The notes under the pieces were generated by a model. That model searched no databases. It saw only the letters and a list, made by a program, of their open reading frames with translations, and was not told the origin of the DNA. Position numbers and translations under genes: made by a program. This document shows positions 36,024-43,420 of a stretch of 64,000 nt of DNA, piece by piece. This DNA is from Leuconostoc miyukkimchii. Its GTDB lineage: Bacteria; Bacillota; Bacilli; Lactobacillales; Lactobacillaceae. The stretch is from NCBI RefSeq assembly GCF_019656055.1, contig NZ_BPKY01000007.1:122328-186327 (forward strand), in the 5' to 3' direction. Each line of letters starts with the position of its first letter. The stretch's first letter is position 1.

Positions 36024-36746
36024 TTAATGACCTATAGGTTTTTTATTAGGTGTTCCTGCTTGTCTAGGATATTGTTTTGGGGTCTTTTTATTTTTGTTAA
36101 CAATTTGAACATAACGCTTATCACCATTTGGTAAGGAGAAATCAAATGTTTCATTCAAAGTACCACCCAAAAGTGTTAAGGCACGTTGTCCTTCTGCAAG
36201 TTCTTGTTCTGCAGCAGATCCTTTCATGACTAAGAACGATCCACCAACTTTAACAAAGGGCAATGTGTATTCTGCTAGTACACTTGTTCGTGCGACAGCA
36301 CGTGCTGTCGCATAGTCAAATTTTTCACGATAATTCGGATCTTGACCGATATCTTCTGCACGACCATGCACAATTTCAACACCAGACAAGTTCAATTCCG
36401 TCACAACATCTTGTAAAAAATTTACACGTTTTTGTAGTGCATCAACCATTGTAATTCTCAATTGTGGGAAAACAATTTTTAGAGGCAACGAGGGAAACCC
36501 AGCTCCTGCACCAATATCAATTAATGTTTTATCATCTGTTCTAAGAGCGGAAACATAAAACGCAACAGTTAATGAATCATAGAAATGTTTTAGATAAACA
36601 TCGTTTTTTTCAGTAATGGCTGTTAAGTTCACTTGCTTATTTCGGGTAACCAACATATTAAAATAAAGTTCAAATTGTTGAATTTGCTGTTCGGTTAAGT
36701 TAATACCAGCTTTTTCTAATGCTATAATAAACGCTTCAACTGTCAA
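36024..36746 (-). CDS. rsmG: 16S rRNA (guanine-N7) methyltransferase RsmG
   Basis: Methylates G527 of 16S rRNA. 240 residues. The start is TTG at 36746: GGAG lies seven bases upstream and it yields the family's N-terminus (MTVEAFIIALEKAGINL); the longer frame begins in the 5' untranslated region. SAM-binding IDIGAGAGFPSLPLKI at about 76-91, and ATARAVARTSVLAEY. Upstream of parA-parB as in many Firmicutes. Confidence 0.95.
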   Translation of the reverse strand: MTVEAFIIALEKAGINLTEQQIQQFELYFNMLVTRNKQVNLTAITEKNDVYLKHFYDSLTVAFYVSALRTDDKTLIDIGAGAGFPSLPLKIVFPQLRITMVDALQKRVNFLQDVVTELNLSGVEIVHGRAEDIGQDPNYREKFDYATARAVARTSVLAEYTLPFVKVGGSFLVMKGSAAEQELAEGQRALTLLGGTLNETFDFSLPNGDKRYVQIVNKNKKTPKQYPRQAGTPNKKPIGH

Positions 36747-36803
36747 TTTTTTGCTCCGTTTCAAGTTTGTACAGCACAAATAGCGCTAATTACAACTACT
36801 ACT

Positions 36804-36832
36804 AGAATACCTGAAAAATGCCTAATTTTCAA
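36804..36832 (-). promoter_or_regulatory. Promoter of rsmG
   Basis: Minus strand TTGAAA, 17-base spacer, TATTCT, about 50 bases before the TTG start. Confidence 0.6.
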
Positions 36833-36965
36833 GCTTTGTAGCTTTAGTTACAACATCATATTTTTTGATCGTTACTCGATAAACCAGCATTGCCGATGCG
36901 CTATTCTTTGATTGATATCATGACCGCTATGATTATCTAATAACCTTATTATATCAAAATTTATA

Positions 36966-36994
36966 TTGATTTTTACGGTATTAAACTGTATACT
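36966..36994 (+). promoter_or_regulatory. Promoter of an orphan plus-strand transcript
   Basis: TTGATT (36966-36971), 17-base spacer, TATACT (36989-36994). Start expected near 37001. No plus-strand gene follows; the next gene (37187) runs on the other strand. Confidence 0.65.
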
Positions 36995-37025
36995 TTAGGC
37001 AATCTAGGAAAGGGGGTCATAACTT

Positions 37026-37070
37026 TTGAGCAATTCGAATAGAAAACGCGCAATTGTTTTGGCCGCTTAA
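37026..37070 (+). CDS. 14-aa leader-like peptide MSNSNRKRAIVLAA
   Basis: TTG start nine bases after GGGGG of a strong Shine-Dalgarno. The product is a short peptide with a basic NRKR core and a hydrophobic end, stopping at TAA inside the 5' arm of the hairpin. Ribosomes on the last codons would cover that arm, the geometry of ribosome-stalling or attenuation leaders. No homology is claimed. It could also be a chance ORF in an sRNA. Confidence 0.4.
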   Translation: MSNSNRKRAIVLAA

Positions 37071-37098
37071 AGGAAAAGCGGTCAAAATAATTGCCGCC

Positions 37099-37132
37099 GT
37101 CACAACACAAAATTTGTGTTGTGACTTTTTTT
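37099..37132 (+). terminator. Strong terminator of the orphan RNA
   Basis: Perfect inverted repeat GTCACAACACAAA / TTTGTGTTGTGAC followed by seven Ts (37126-37132). Confidence 0.85.
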
Positions 37133-37146
37133 ATCACTTTTTCAAC

Positions 37147-37183
37147 AAAAAACACATGTAGCTGGTATTATACATGTGTTTTT
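37147..37183 (-). terminator. Terminator of the OppA-like gene
   Basis: AAAAACACATGTA / TACATGTGTTTTTT on the minus strand, four bases beyond the stop codon at 37187. Confidence 0.8.
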
Positions 37184-37186
37184 GAA

Positions 37187-38821
37187 TTATTTGCGTGCTG
37201 CATTTTTAAAATCTAAAGGTACACCTACCGCATGATGATAAAATCCAGTAATTTCAGGATTTACCAACTCTGGTTGTGCTTGATAATATAACGGATTAAA
37301 AATGGCTTCTTGATGAATAATTTTTTCCATGCCCAACTCATCTGCCGAGCGCTTCGTATCATTTGTCGCATCAACACCCTTGGCCTTATTCCAAAGTGCG
37401 TCATATGCTGGTGTACTATTATGAGAATAGTTATTAGCATTCCCAGTCGATGCTAGATCTAAGAAAGTCGTTGGTTCAGCATAATCAGCGCCCCACTGCG
37501 TCAACATAATCTGGAAGTTCTTATTTGTACCATCTTGTAAACGTTGTTTAAATGGTACAAATTTTTCTGTCACCTTCAAACCAGGTAATTGCTTACTCCA
37601 TTGACCTTGCAAGTAGTTAACAATATCTTTGGCGTTGGCAACTCGGTCGCTATCAGCTTCAATTTCTAATGTAATTGATTTTTCACCCAATTCAGCTAAC
37701 CCTTCTTTAAAAATTTTTTGTGCTTCCTTGGCATTGTATTCATAATTTTGATTAGCATACTTCGCAAAATCCTCACCATTAACCGTGCTCAAACCTTTGG
37801 GTGTGAATGTTTTTGCAGGTGTTGATGTTCCTGAAAGCACTTGTGAATTCAATTCAGTCCGGTTTGTTGCTAAATTAAGCGCTTGTCTTATTTTTGTATT
37901 TGTTAATGCCTTAACATTGCCACTTTGATTGTAAGCCAAGTAAATTGTTGTTGCTTGTGGTGTTACACGATAACCTTTATTATTTTTATTTGCTTGAACC
38001 AACTGTGGCGTGTTAACTAAGGCTGCATCTAGCTTGCCAGATTTATACATTTGTACAGCAACTTCGGGCTTTTGAACAACCTGCAAATCAATTTCAGAAG
38101 TTTTAACATGTTTAGCATCCCAATAGTGATTATTTTTTACAAGTTTAAACCTATTGTTGGTACCCTGCCAACCTTCAAATTTGTAAGGCCCATTATAAAG
38201 TGACTTTGCAGATGTTGTTGCAAATGACTTTCCTTGTTTTTCAACAAACTTTTGTTGCTGCGGAAAAAAAGTCGGAAATGTTAGTAAGCTCTTAAATTGA
38301 GGCAACGGTTTTTCAAGCGTCACTGTCAAAACATCTCCTTTTGCAGTAATTCCTAACGACTTTTTGTCTGCCTTACCATTTTGAATACTATCAGCATTTT
38401 TTATGCCGCTATAGAGATAAGCATATTCAGATTTAGTCTTCGGATCATTTGCACGCTGCCAGCCATAAACAAAATCTGCTGCAGTTAATTTGCTACCATC
38501 TGACCATTTTAGGCCTTTACGCAGAGTGATTGTCCACGTTTTCCCATCCTTTGATACTTTAATTGATTTGGCTTGTGCTGGTTGCGGTTTTCCTGACTTA
38601 TCAACTCTCAATAGTCCTTCACCAGCATTACCTGCTATATCCATGGAATATTCATCGGTGATAGTTGCCGTATCTAATCCATTTAAAGGTGTTGGAATTG
38701 AAAAATGTAATACTTTTGAATTTGCATCATCATTCTTTCCCCAAAGACCAGCTACACGAGTACCGGCGCCTACAACTACGACAGCAATTCCACCGATCAC
38801 AACTTTTTTCCATACAGTCAT
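37187..38821 (-). CDS. Peptide ABC transporter substrate-binding protein (OppA-like)
   Basis: 544 residues of the SBP_bac_5 family: FSIPTPLNGLDTATITDEYS at the start of the mature part, TWTITLRKGLKWSDGSKLTAADFVYGW-type signature (about 91-117), and YLAYNQSG. It should deliver oligopeptides to an Opp permease, but no permease or ATPase genes are adjacent. The N-terminus is a basic residue pair plus hydrophobic helix (about 5-27) with no Cys at all, so it cannot be a normal lipoprotein; it may stay anchored by its signal helix. Good Shine-Dalgarno (AAGGAG) before the ATG. Confidence 0.93.
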   Translation of the reverse strand: MTVWKKVVIGGIAVVVVGAGTRVAGLWGKNDDANSKVLHFSIPTPLNGLDTATITDEYSMDIAGNAGEGLLRVDKSGKPQPAQAKSIKVSKDGKTWTITLRKGLKWSDGSKLTAADFVYGWQRANDPKTKSEYAYLYSGIKNADSIQNGKADKKSLGITAKGDVLTVTLEKPLPQFKSLLTFPTFFPQQQKFVEKQGKSFATTSAKSLYNGPYKFEGWQGTNNRFKLVKNNHYWDAKHVKTSEIDLQVVQKPEVAVQMYKSGKLDAALVNTPQLVQANKNNKGYRVTPQATTIYLAYNQSGNVKALTNTKIRQALNLATNRTELNSQVLSGTSTPAKTFTPKGLSTVNGEDFAKYANQNYEYNAKEAQKIFKEGLAELGEKSITLEIEADSDRVANAKDIVNYLQGQWSKQLPGLKVTEKFVPFKQRLQDGTNKNFQIMLTQWGADYAEPTTFLDLASTGNANNYSHNSTPAYDALWNKAKGVDATNDTKRSADELGMEKIIHQEAIFNPLYYQAQPELVNPEITGFYHHAVGVPLDFKNAARK

Positions 38822-39086
38822 CGCTTTTCTCCTTGTTAATTAGATTAAATCTCATTTTACTCTAACTAATAAATAATGCAAGTCTCTTATTCCATAACAG
38901 TCATAGTAATATTACTTTGTTGAATTAACAATATTTTAGCTCGAAAAATTAAAATATTCAGATTACATTCGTTAATATTATGAAGACACATTATTATCGT
39001 GATAGACCTTATTTATAGTTTGATATTGAATTATGTGTTATATTAGATACCTAAATAAATTTTTATTATTGAAGGTAGACATTATA

Positions 39087-39296
39087 ATGACTGGATTAGA
39101 ATACAACCTCATTGTCGAATGGGGACGTGAAGTATATGCCAAAAACACTGGTGATACAGACTTTCAAGAAGTACCTACACGTGTCCAACAACTATGGGAC
39201 GATTTCTATGCTGCACACCAATTACCACATGACGCTCAAATTAAAGCGTTTGATCGCATTTTAACTGACTTCCAAACACATGGTTGGTCAGCTTAA
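39087..39296 (+). CDS. Hypothetical acidic protein, 69 aa
   Basis: Not recognised. Start at 39087 (GAAGGTAG upstream); the longer frame from 39033 has no binding site. A soluble, helical, Trp- and Asp-rich small protein (MTGLEYNLIVEWGREVY, then RVQQLWDDFYAAHQLP, IKAFDRILTDFQTHGW). Transcribed alone and closed by a UUCG-loop terminator. Likely a conserved lactobacillales-specific protein, but this is impression only. Confidence 0.7.
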   Translation: MTGLEYNLIVEWGREVYAKNTGDTDFQEVPTRVQQLWDDFYAAHQLPHDAQIKAFDRILTDFQTHGWSA

Positions 39297-39319
39297 AAAT
39301 GGTTGATAATTTAATAAGA

Positions 39320-39346
39320 ATCCTTGCTTCGGCAAGCTGATTTTTT
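39320..39346 (+). terminator. Terminator after the 69-aa gene
   Basis: AATC-CTTGC / GCAAG-CTGATTTTTT with a TTCG tetraloop. Confidence 0.7.
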
Positions 39347-39386
39347 ATTCAATATTTTGACATACGTTGAACAGAAAATTATGCAC

Positions 39387-39407
39387 ATTCAATGTGAGAT
39401 ATCCTCA
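39387..39407. repeat. Inverted repeat in the 39.3-39.55 kb gap
   Basis: AATGTGAG-atatc-CTCACATT. No T-run and no gene edge next to it; possibly an operator or an incidental hairpin. Nothing else is seen in this gap besides the terminators at its two ends. Confidence 0.35.
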
Positions 39408-39493
39408 CATTGCTAATCGTTTCAAATTTCTAATAGCCTCAGTTCTATCTATATACAGCTAAAATTATTCTAAACTTAGGTACAGTAACTTAA

Positions 39494-39547
39494 AAAAGTG
39501 GTCGATTAGACAACAGATTAATATCTGCTACCTAATCGACCACTTTT
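39494..39547 (-). terminator. Terminator of tRNA-Leu
   Basis: AAAAGTGGTCGATTAG / CTAATCGACCACTTTT, 16 base pairs, with a nested small hairpin in the loop; T-run on the minus strand. Confidence 0.85.
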
Positions 39548-39553
39548 AATTGA

Positions 39554-39637
39554 TGCCGTCGGTGGGAGTCGAACCCACACGGTGTTGCCACCACTGGATT
39601 TTGAGTCCAGCGCGTCTGCCAATTCCGCCACAACGGC
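39554..39637 (-). tRNA. tRNA-Leu(CAA)
   Basis: 84 bases, cloverleaf with long variable arm, acceptor GCCGTTG / GACGGC region, anticodon loop CTCAAAA (CAA), T-loop GGGTTCGACTCCC. CCA is not encoded. Identical over its whole length to the copy at 63500-63583. Single-gene unit with its own promoter and terminator. Confidence 0.97.
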
Positions 39638-39666
39638 TAATACTGTTTGCTTTAAACAACTATATA

Positions 39667-39695
39667 AGAATACCAAATATATTCAAAATGGTCAA
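39667..39695 (-). promoter_or_regulatory. Promoter of the solitary tRNA-Leu
   Basis: Minus strand TTGACC, 17-base spacer, TATTCT, starting about 25 bases before the tRNA. Confidence 0.65.
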
Positions 39696-39708
39696 CCTTT
39701 TTTCTCTT

Positions 39709-40011
39709 TTAGATATTTTTATGTTGAAAAGCATGTGATACGTGCTTTAAAGCATTATCCAATAAAATTAAGATATGAGAGTCACTAAGGCAGTACAGGA
39801 TTTCTCGGCCCTTTCTCGTAGTTTGAACGAGTTGTGCTTCCCGTAACACTTTTAATTGATGTGAAACTGCAGACTGTTCCATATTTAAAATATTAATGAT
39901 CTCAGATACAGAATACGAACGCTCACGCAACAACTCAAGAATTGTTAAGCGCTGTTTATTTCCCAGTACCTTAAATATTTGTTCCAGTTCAATAATAATT
40001 TCTTTTTTCAT
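39709..40011 (-). CDS. CzrA-type ArsR/SmtB metal sensor
   Basis: 100-residue winged-helix repressor: NKQRLTILELLRE, SVSEIINILNMEQSAVSHQLKVLR. The C-terminal helix reads DSHILILLDNALKHVSH, i.e. Asp-x-His-x10-His-x2-His, the alpha-5 zinc/cobalt site of CzrA and NmtR-type sensors; there is no Cys metal site. So it likely senses Zn or Co and represses efflux. No Shine-Dalgarno precedes the ATG; TATAAT lies six bases upstream and overlaps an inverted repeat that may be its own operator. A CDF exporter is encoded 2.4 kb away. Confidence 0.88.
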   Translation of the reverse strand: MKKEIIIELEQIFKVLGNKQRLTILELLRERSYSVSEIINILNMEQSAVSHQLKVLREAQLVQTTRKGREILYCLSDSHILILLDNALKHVSHAFQHKNI

Positions 40012-40017
40012 AATTCT

Positions 40018-40040
40018 ATTATAACAGGATAGCCCCTGTT
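40018..40040 (-). promoter_or_regulatory. Leaderless promoter and operator of the ArsR gene
   Basis: -10 TATAAT (40018-40023) six bases before the ATG; immediately upstream AACAGG-atagcc-CCTGTT (40023-40040), a perfect 6-6-6 inverted repeat placed to block polymerase. Confidence 0.5.
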
Positions 40041-40049
40041 TAAATGCTC

Positions 40050-40092
40050 AAAAAAACACCTCAACGGTCATAAAACGCATTGCGGTGTTTTT
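40050..40092 (-). terminator. Terminator between uspA and the ArsR gene
   Basis: Minus strand AAAACACCGCAATGCG / CG-TTGAGGTGTTTT with a T7 run. Confidence 0.6.
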
Positions 40093-40100
40093 AGTATATA

Positions 40101-40124
40101 AAAAGCCGCCCGTAGACGACTTTC
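40101..40124 (-). terminator. First terminator of mntH-uspA
   Basis: Minus strand AAGTCGTC / GGCGGCTTTTT with a TACG tetraloop, about 22 bases after the uspA stop. Confidence 0.6.
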
Positions 40125-40145
40125 AAAAAATATATAAGTACTAGA

Positions 40146-40613
40146 TTAGTTACTTCTTCGAGCAACCATTGATGAAATTTTGGCATGACGTGCAATATAT
40201 GCTGCTTGAGATCCTAACGATTCCCAAAAGCCATCTCGTGAATGTGCCCCAACAATGATTAAATCAGCATTTACTTTTGGTACAACACTTTGTAATAATG
40301 CTTCGCCCGCTTTAGGACCATCAGCAAAGATTGTTGTTACATGCTTTGCCCCTTGTGCTTCAGCATATGCCTTATAATCAGCTAAGTTAGCTTCGATTTC
40401 AGCTCGCTTTTCTTTAATGAAATCTAAGTGTAAAGCATCAATTGTTGACAAATCTCCCATTTCCAACACTGATGCAATAATCAAGTTAGAATCATCTTCT
40501 TGTGCTTGATGAATAGCATTAGCCAAAGCAAAGTAGCCTTGTTCTGATTCATCAACACCAACAACGATGTTTTTAAATTGTGTTGGTTCAATGTTTAAAT
40601 TCAATTTACTCAT
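40146..40613 (-). CDS. Universal stress protein (UspA family)
   Basis: 155 residues from the ATG at 40613 (AAGGAG six bases upstream). UspA fold with NIVVGVDESEQGYFALANAI at the start and the nucleotide-loop region DLIIVGAHSRDGFWESLGSQAAYIARHA. It follows mntH by 23 bases, so it is co-expressed with manganese uptake, a combination seen in lactic acid bacteria. Confidence 0.93.
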   Translation of the reverse strand: MSKLNLNIEPTQFKNIVVGVDESEQGYFALANAIHQAQEDDSNLIIASVLEMGDLSTIDALHLDFIKEKRAEIEANLADYKAYAEAQGAKHVTTIFADGPKAGEALLQSVVPKVNADLIIVGAHSRDGFWESLGSQAAYIARHAKISSMVARRSN

Positions 40614-40636
40614 GTTGTTCTCCTTAACTTCAAAGA

Positions 40637-42028
40637 TTATCCAATCCAACCAGATACAATATCAAAAATTAATTTAATATTTAAACCAGTTAGAACAACA
40701 AACGAAAGCCATCCTAATACTGTCATCCATTTTGGATTAGCAAACTCACCCATTATTTTTTTAGAAGATGTAAACAGAATTAATGGCGCCATGGCGAATG
40801 GTAATGCAACAGATAGAAAAACCTGAGAATTTAGTAGCAATTTATCTAACTCTGTTTCTGATCCACCATAATAAAGTGTGCATGCAATAACTGGAAGCAA
40901 CGCTAGCCCACGCGTAACAACTCTACGAAGCCACATTGGGATTCGCATGTGAAGGAAACCTTCCATTATAATTTCACCGGTCAATGTTCCAGTAATTGTT
41001 GAATTTTGTCCTGATGCTAACAAAGCTACAGCAAATAATGTTGATAATATCGGTGAAGCAATTGCTCCAGCGATACTGTTATCACCCAAGGCATTATACA
41101 TAGCACCAAAAGTTCCAACGGAATCAGCTTTTCCAAAAAATAATGACGCACCCAAAATCAATAAGAAGGAGTTAATAACAAAGGCCAATGTTAACTGTAG
41201 GTTTGAGTCCCAAGTCATAAAGCGAACCGCTTCTTTGATAGCACCTTTGTCCTTACGGTCAACTTTACGTGTTTGCGAAATTGATGAGTGTAAGTACAAA
41301 TTATGAGGCATAACCGTTGCACCAATGATACCCAGCGACATTAATAGTGGTGAATCAATACCTTTTGGTCCGTTAGGTGACACTGCTTGTAGTTGTGGTA
41401 AATACCCCCCAAACAAATCGACTAAATTAGGATTAGATAATACAACCAAATAACCAAATATAAGCAAAATCGTTAAGATTAAAGTCATAACAATCGCTTC
41501 AATCTTACGGAATCCAAACTTCATTAAGAGAAGTAATAAGATAACATCAAACGCTGTTGTCAAAACAGAAGCAATCATTGACCAGCCGAAGAGCAAGTGA
41601 AGCGCAATTGCACCACCAATAACTTCAGCAATATCTGTTGCCATCAACGCTAATTCGGTCATAATCCAAAGCGCAATACCGCCTGGCTTATTAGTCCGAT
41701 CACGCGTAGCTTGAGCTAAATCTTCCTGCCTAACAATGCCTAATTTACCAGCCATGTACTGTAACATCATAGCAATCAAACTAGAAATCAAAACAATTGA
41801 TAACAAAACATAGTGGTACTGCGCACCACCACCAACAGATGTTACCCAGTTACCCGGATCCATATAGCCTACAGCTACCAAGGCGCCTGGACCTGAAAAA
41901 GCTAGTAGTTTTCGCCAAAAAGAACCATCCTTCGGCGTTTCGATTGAGCCGTTGACATCGCTCAAACTTAAAGAATCAGTCGCATCTTGAACGATGTGAT
42001 GATCTGGTGTTTTTGTAGAATTCTCCAT
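40637..42028 (-). CDS. mntH: Nramp-type Mn2+/H+ symporter
   Basis: 463 residues, about 11 membrane helices. Metal-binding motifs GYMDPGNW on helix 1 (about 57-64) and ATVMPHNLYLHSS on helix 6 (about 236-248), which are the DPGN and MPH signatures. Takes up manganese, used by these bacteria against superoxide. GGAGAG precedes the ATG. The promoter lies about 210 bases upstream, so the 5' leader is long. Operon with uspA. Confidence 0.96.
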   Translation of the reverse strand: MENSTKTPDHHIVQDATDSLSLSDVNGSIETPKDGSFWRKLLAFSGPGALVAVGYMDPGNWVTSVGGGAQYHYVLLSIVLISSLIAMMLQYMAGKLGIVRQEDLAQATRDRTNKPGGIALWIMTELALMATDIAEVIGGAIALHLLFGWSMIASVLTTAFDVILLLLLMKFGFRKIEAIVMTLILTILLIFGYLVVLSNPNLVDLFGGYLPQLQAVSPNGPKGIDSPLLMSLGIIGATVMPHNLYLHSSISQTRKVDRKDKGAIKEAVRFMTWDSNLQLTLAFVINSFLLILGASLFFGKADSVGTFGAMYNALGDNSIAGAIASPILSTLFAVALLASGQNSTITGTLTGEIIMEGFLHMRIPMWLRRVVTRGLALLPVIACTLYYGGSETELDKLLLNSQVFLSVALPFAMAPLILFTSSKKIMGEFANPKWMTVLGWLSFVVLTGLNIKLIFDIVSGWIG

Positions 42029-42393
42029 TCTAACTCTCCTTTAGATTACTCCTCAGGACAAAAACAAACGAATTTTGACTAAAAAACGCATTCATTATTC
42101 ACTTTTAAGCTACTTAACGGTGAGCTAAACACGTATTATAGTGCTAAATAATTTTCATAAAGGATTTCATTCAACTCAGTTGTTGAAAGCTTATGAAAGG
42201 TATCTAACTCGACTATTTCTGCCCTAATACATAATACATATTACACTTTTTTATCAATACGTCAACACAAAAAATAGCCATTGTATCTGCTTTTATTTTT
42301 TACATTAACGTTTCTACGCTTAAATGACAAACTTACATTAATTAATTAGCTTTTGTAAACCCTTTCATGAGAATGTTACATTATCATTACGTA
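42029..42393 (-). promoter_or_regulatory. Long 5' leader of mntH
   Basis: 365 bases without a gene. A promoter reads TTGACG (42260-42265), 16-base spacer, TAATAT (42238-42243) on the minus strand, leaving over 200 bases of leader. Within it, 42159-42207 forms a long imperfect hairpin (TTTCATAA ... TTATGAAA, inner TTCAACT / AGTTG). I could not match it to the yybP-ykoY manganese riboswitch. Nothing coding is seen. Confidence 0.5.
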
Positions 42394-43305
42394 TCAAATT
42401 AAGTTACATGGTTTTGCCACAGGATCACTTTCGATTTGAATAGTAACATGATTAACATTATAATCACGACGCAATGTTGTTGTGATATCTTTTAGTACTA
42501 GTTGCGAATCAGCAGGCTTTGTTACTGCCAAATGAACTGTTAAAGCAGTTTCCGTTGTTGATAATGGCCAAATGTGTAAATCATGTAAATTGGCTACACT
42601 GGCATGTTTGGTTAGATAGTTCAATATTGCCGTTTCATCTACGGTATCCGGTACGCCATTGATAGCCAAATTGAATGTCGATGCCATTACTGGCCATGAT
42701 GTTACTAAAATAATGACGCCAATGATCATTGATATAATTGCATCAACGCTTCCCCAACCTGTCAACTGAATTAATAAACCACCTGCAATCACACCAACTG
42801 ACACACCTGCATCCGCTAATAAATGAATATATGCCGTTTTTGAATTAAGATCTTGCTCATGGTGATGTCCGTGTTCGTCAGGTGCACCACTTGCTTTAAA
42901 TAGCATAGCTGTAAAAAAATTAATACCAATACCAATCGCTGCAACAATCATGACTGTTGCACCACTCGTGGCCACTGCAGGTGGGTTAATTATATCTGAT
43001 ACGCCTTCGTAGAAAATAATAATAACTGCACCTATTAATAGGATCGAATTAAATATACTAGCCAAAATAGATAAGTTATGCCAACCATATGTGTGCCGTC
43101 TAGTTGCCTTCAAACCAAATACAATCACTGCTAACCATGCTATCACAAGCGCTAATACATCACTTAAATTATGAAAAGCATCAGCAAATAAGGCTGTTGA
43201 GTGGGCTAACTGTGAAAACACCAATTCTGCCAAAACAAATATTAAATTCAATGCAATACCGACAATATAGGGTCCTTGTTTCATTCTCACTTGTTCATGT
43301 TCCAT
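42394..43305 (-). CDS. Cation diffusion facilitator (CzcD-type exporter)
   Basis: 303 residues, six helices: helix 2 motif ALFADAFHNLSDVLAL (HxxxD) and helix 5 LLADAGVSVG (the HxxxD-like LLADA site), a His-rich loop (DEHGHHHEQD, about 142-151), and a C-terminal cytoplasmic ferredoxin-like domain (DLHIWPLSTTE). Exports Zn, Co or Mn in exchange for protons. GAGG precedes the ATG. Plausible target of the CzrA-type sensor at 39709. Confidence 0.93.
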   Translation of the reverse strand: MEHEQVRMKQGPYIVGIALNLIFVLAELVFSQLAHSTALFADAFHNLSDVLALVIAWLAVIVFGLKATRRHTYGWHNLSILASIFNSILLIGAVIIIFYEGVSDIINPPAVATSGATVMIVAAIGIGINFFTAMLFKASGAPDEHGHHHEQDLNSKTAYIHLLADAGVSVGVIAGGLLIQLTGWGSVDAIISMIIGVIILVTSWPVMASTFNLAINGVPDTVDETAILNYLTKHASVANLHDLHIWPLSTTETALTVHLAVTKPADSQLVLKDITTTLRRDYNVNHVTIQIESDPVAKPCNLI

Positions 43306-43353
43306 CTGTGTGCCTCACAATTTTTTCTTATATACTTAATATACCACTTTTAA

Positions 43354-43369
43354 ATGAATTTTGTTTCAT
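43354..43369. promoter_or_regulatory. Possible metal-sensor operator before the CDF gene
   Basis: ATGAA-ttttgt-TTCAT, resembling the TGAAnnnnnnTTCA core bound by ArsR/SmtB repressors, about 50 bases upstream of the gene. Weak. Confidence 0.3.
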
Positions 43370-43420
43370 ATGTTTATAAAATAAAAAGTTACCAATATAT
43401 CTATTGATAACTTTTAAAAA

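Larger units (their letters stand above)
37001..37132 (+). ncRNA. Leader-like small RNA unit with short ORF and two hairpins
   Basis: Roughly 130 bases from a good promoter to a strong terminator. It contains a Shine-Dalgarno (AAAGGGGGTC, 37009-37018), a TTG-initiated 14-codon ORF, a 19-base-pair hairpin (37050-37068 with 37076-37094, loop AAAGGAA), and the terminator hairpin. The two imperfect positions of the first stem are G.U pairs on the plus strand but A.C mismatches on the minus strand, which argues that the plus-strand RNA is the functional one. It resembles an attenuator leader that has no gene to control, or a stand-alone sRNA. Confidence 0.55.

Noticed and set aside
34084..36960. 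parS sites or replication origin near parAB
   Set aside because: No TGTTTCACGTGAAACA-like site and no DnaA-box cluster were seen.
36966..37132. 6S RNA or SRP RNA
   Set aside because: Too short, lacks the long bulged helix of 6S and the SRP Alu/helix-8 motifs, and carries a ribosome binding site.
42029..42393. yybP-ykoY manganese riboswitch upstream of mntH
   Set aside because: Conserved loop sequences of that riboswitch could not be found on the correct strand.
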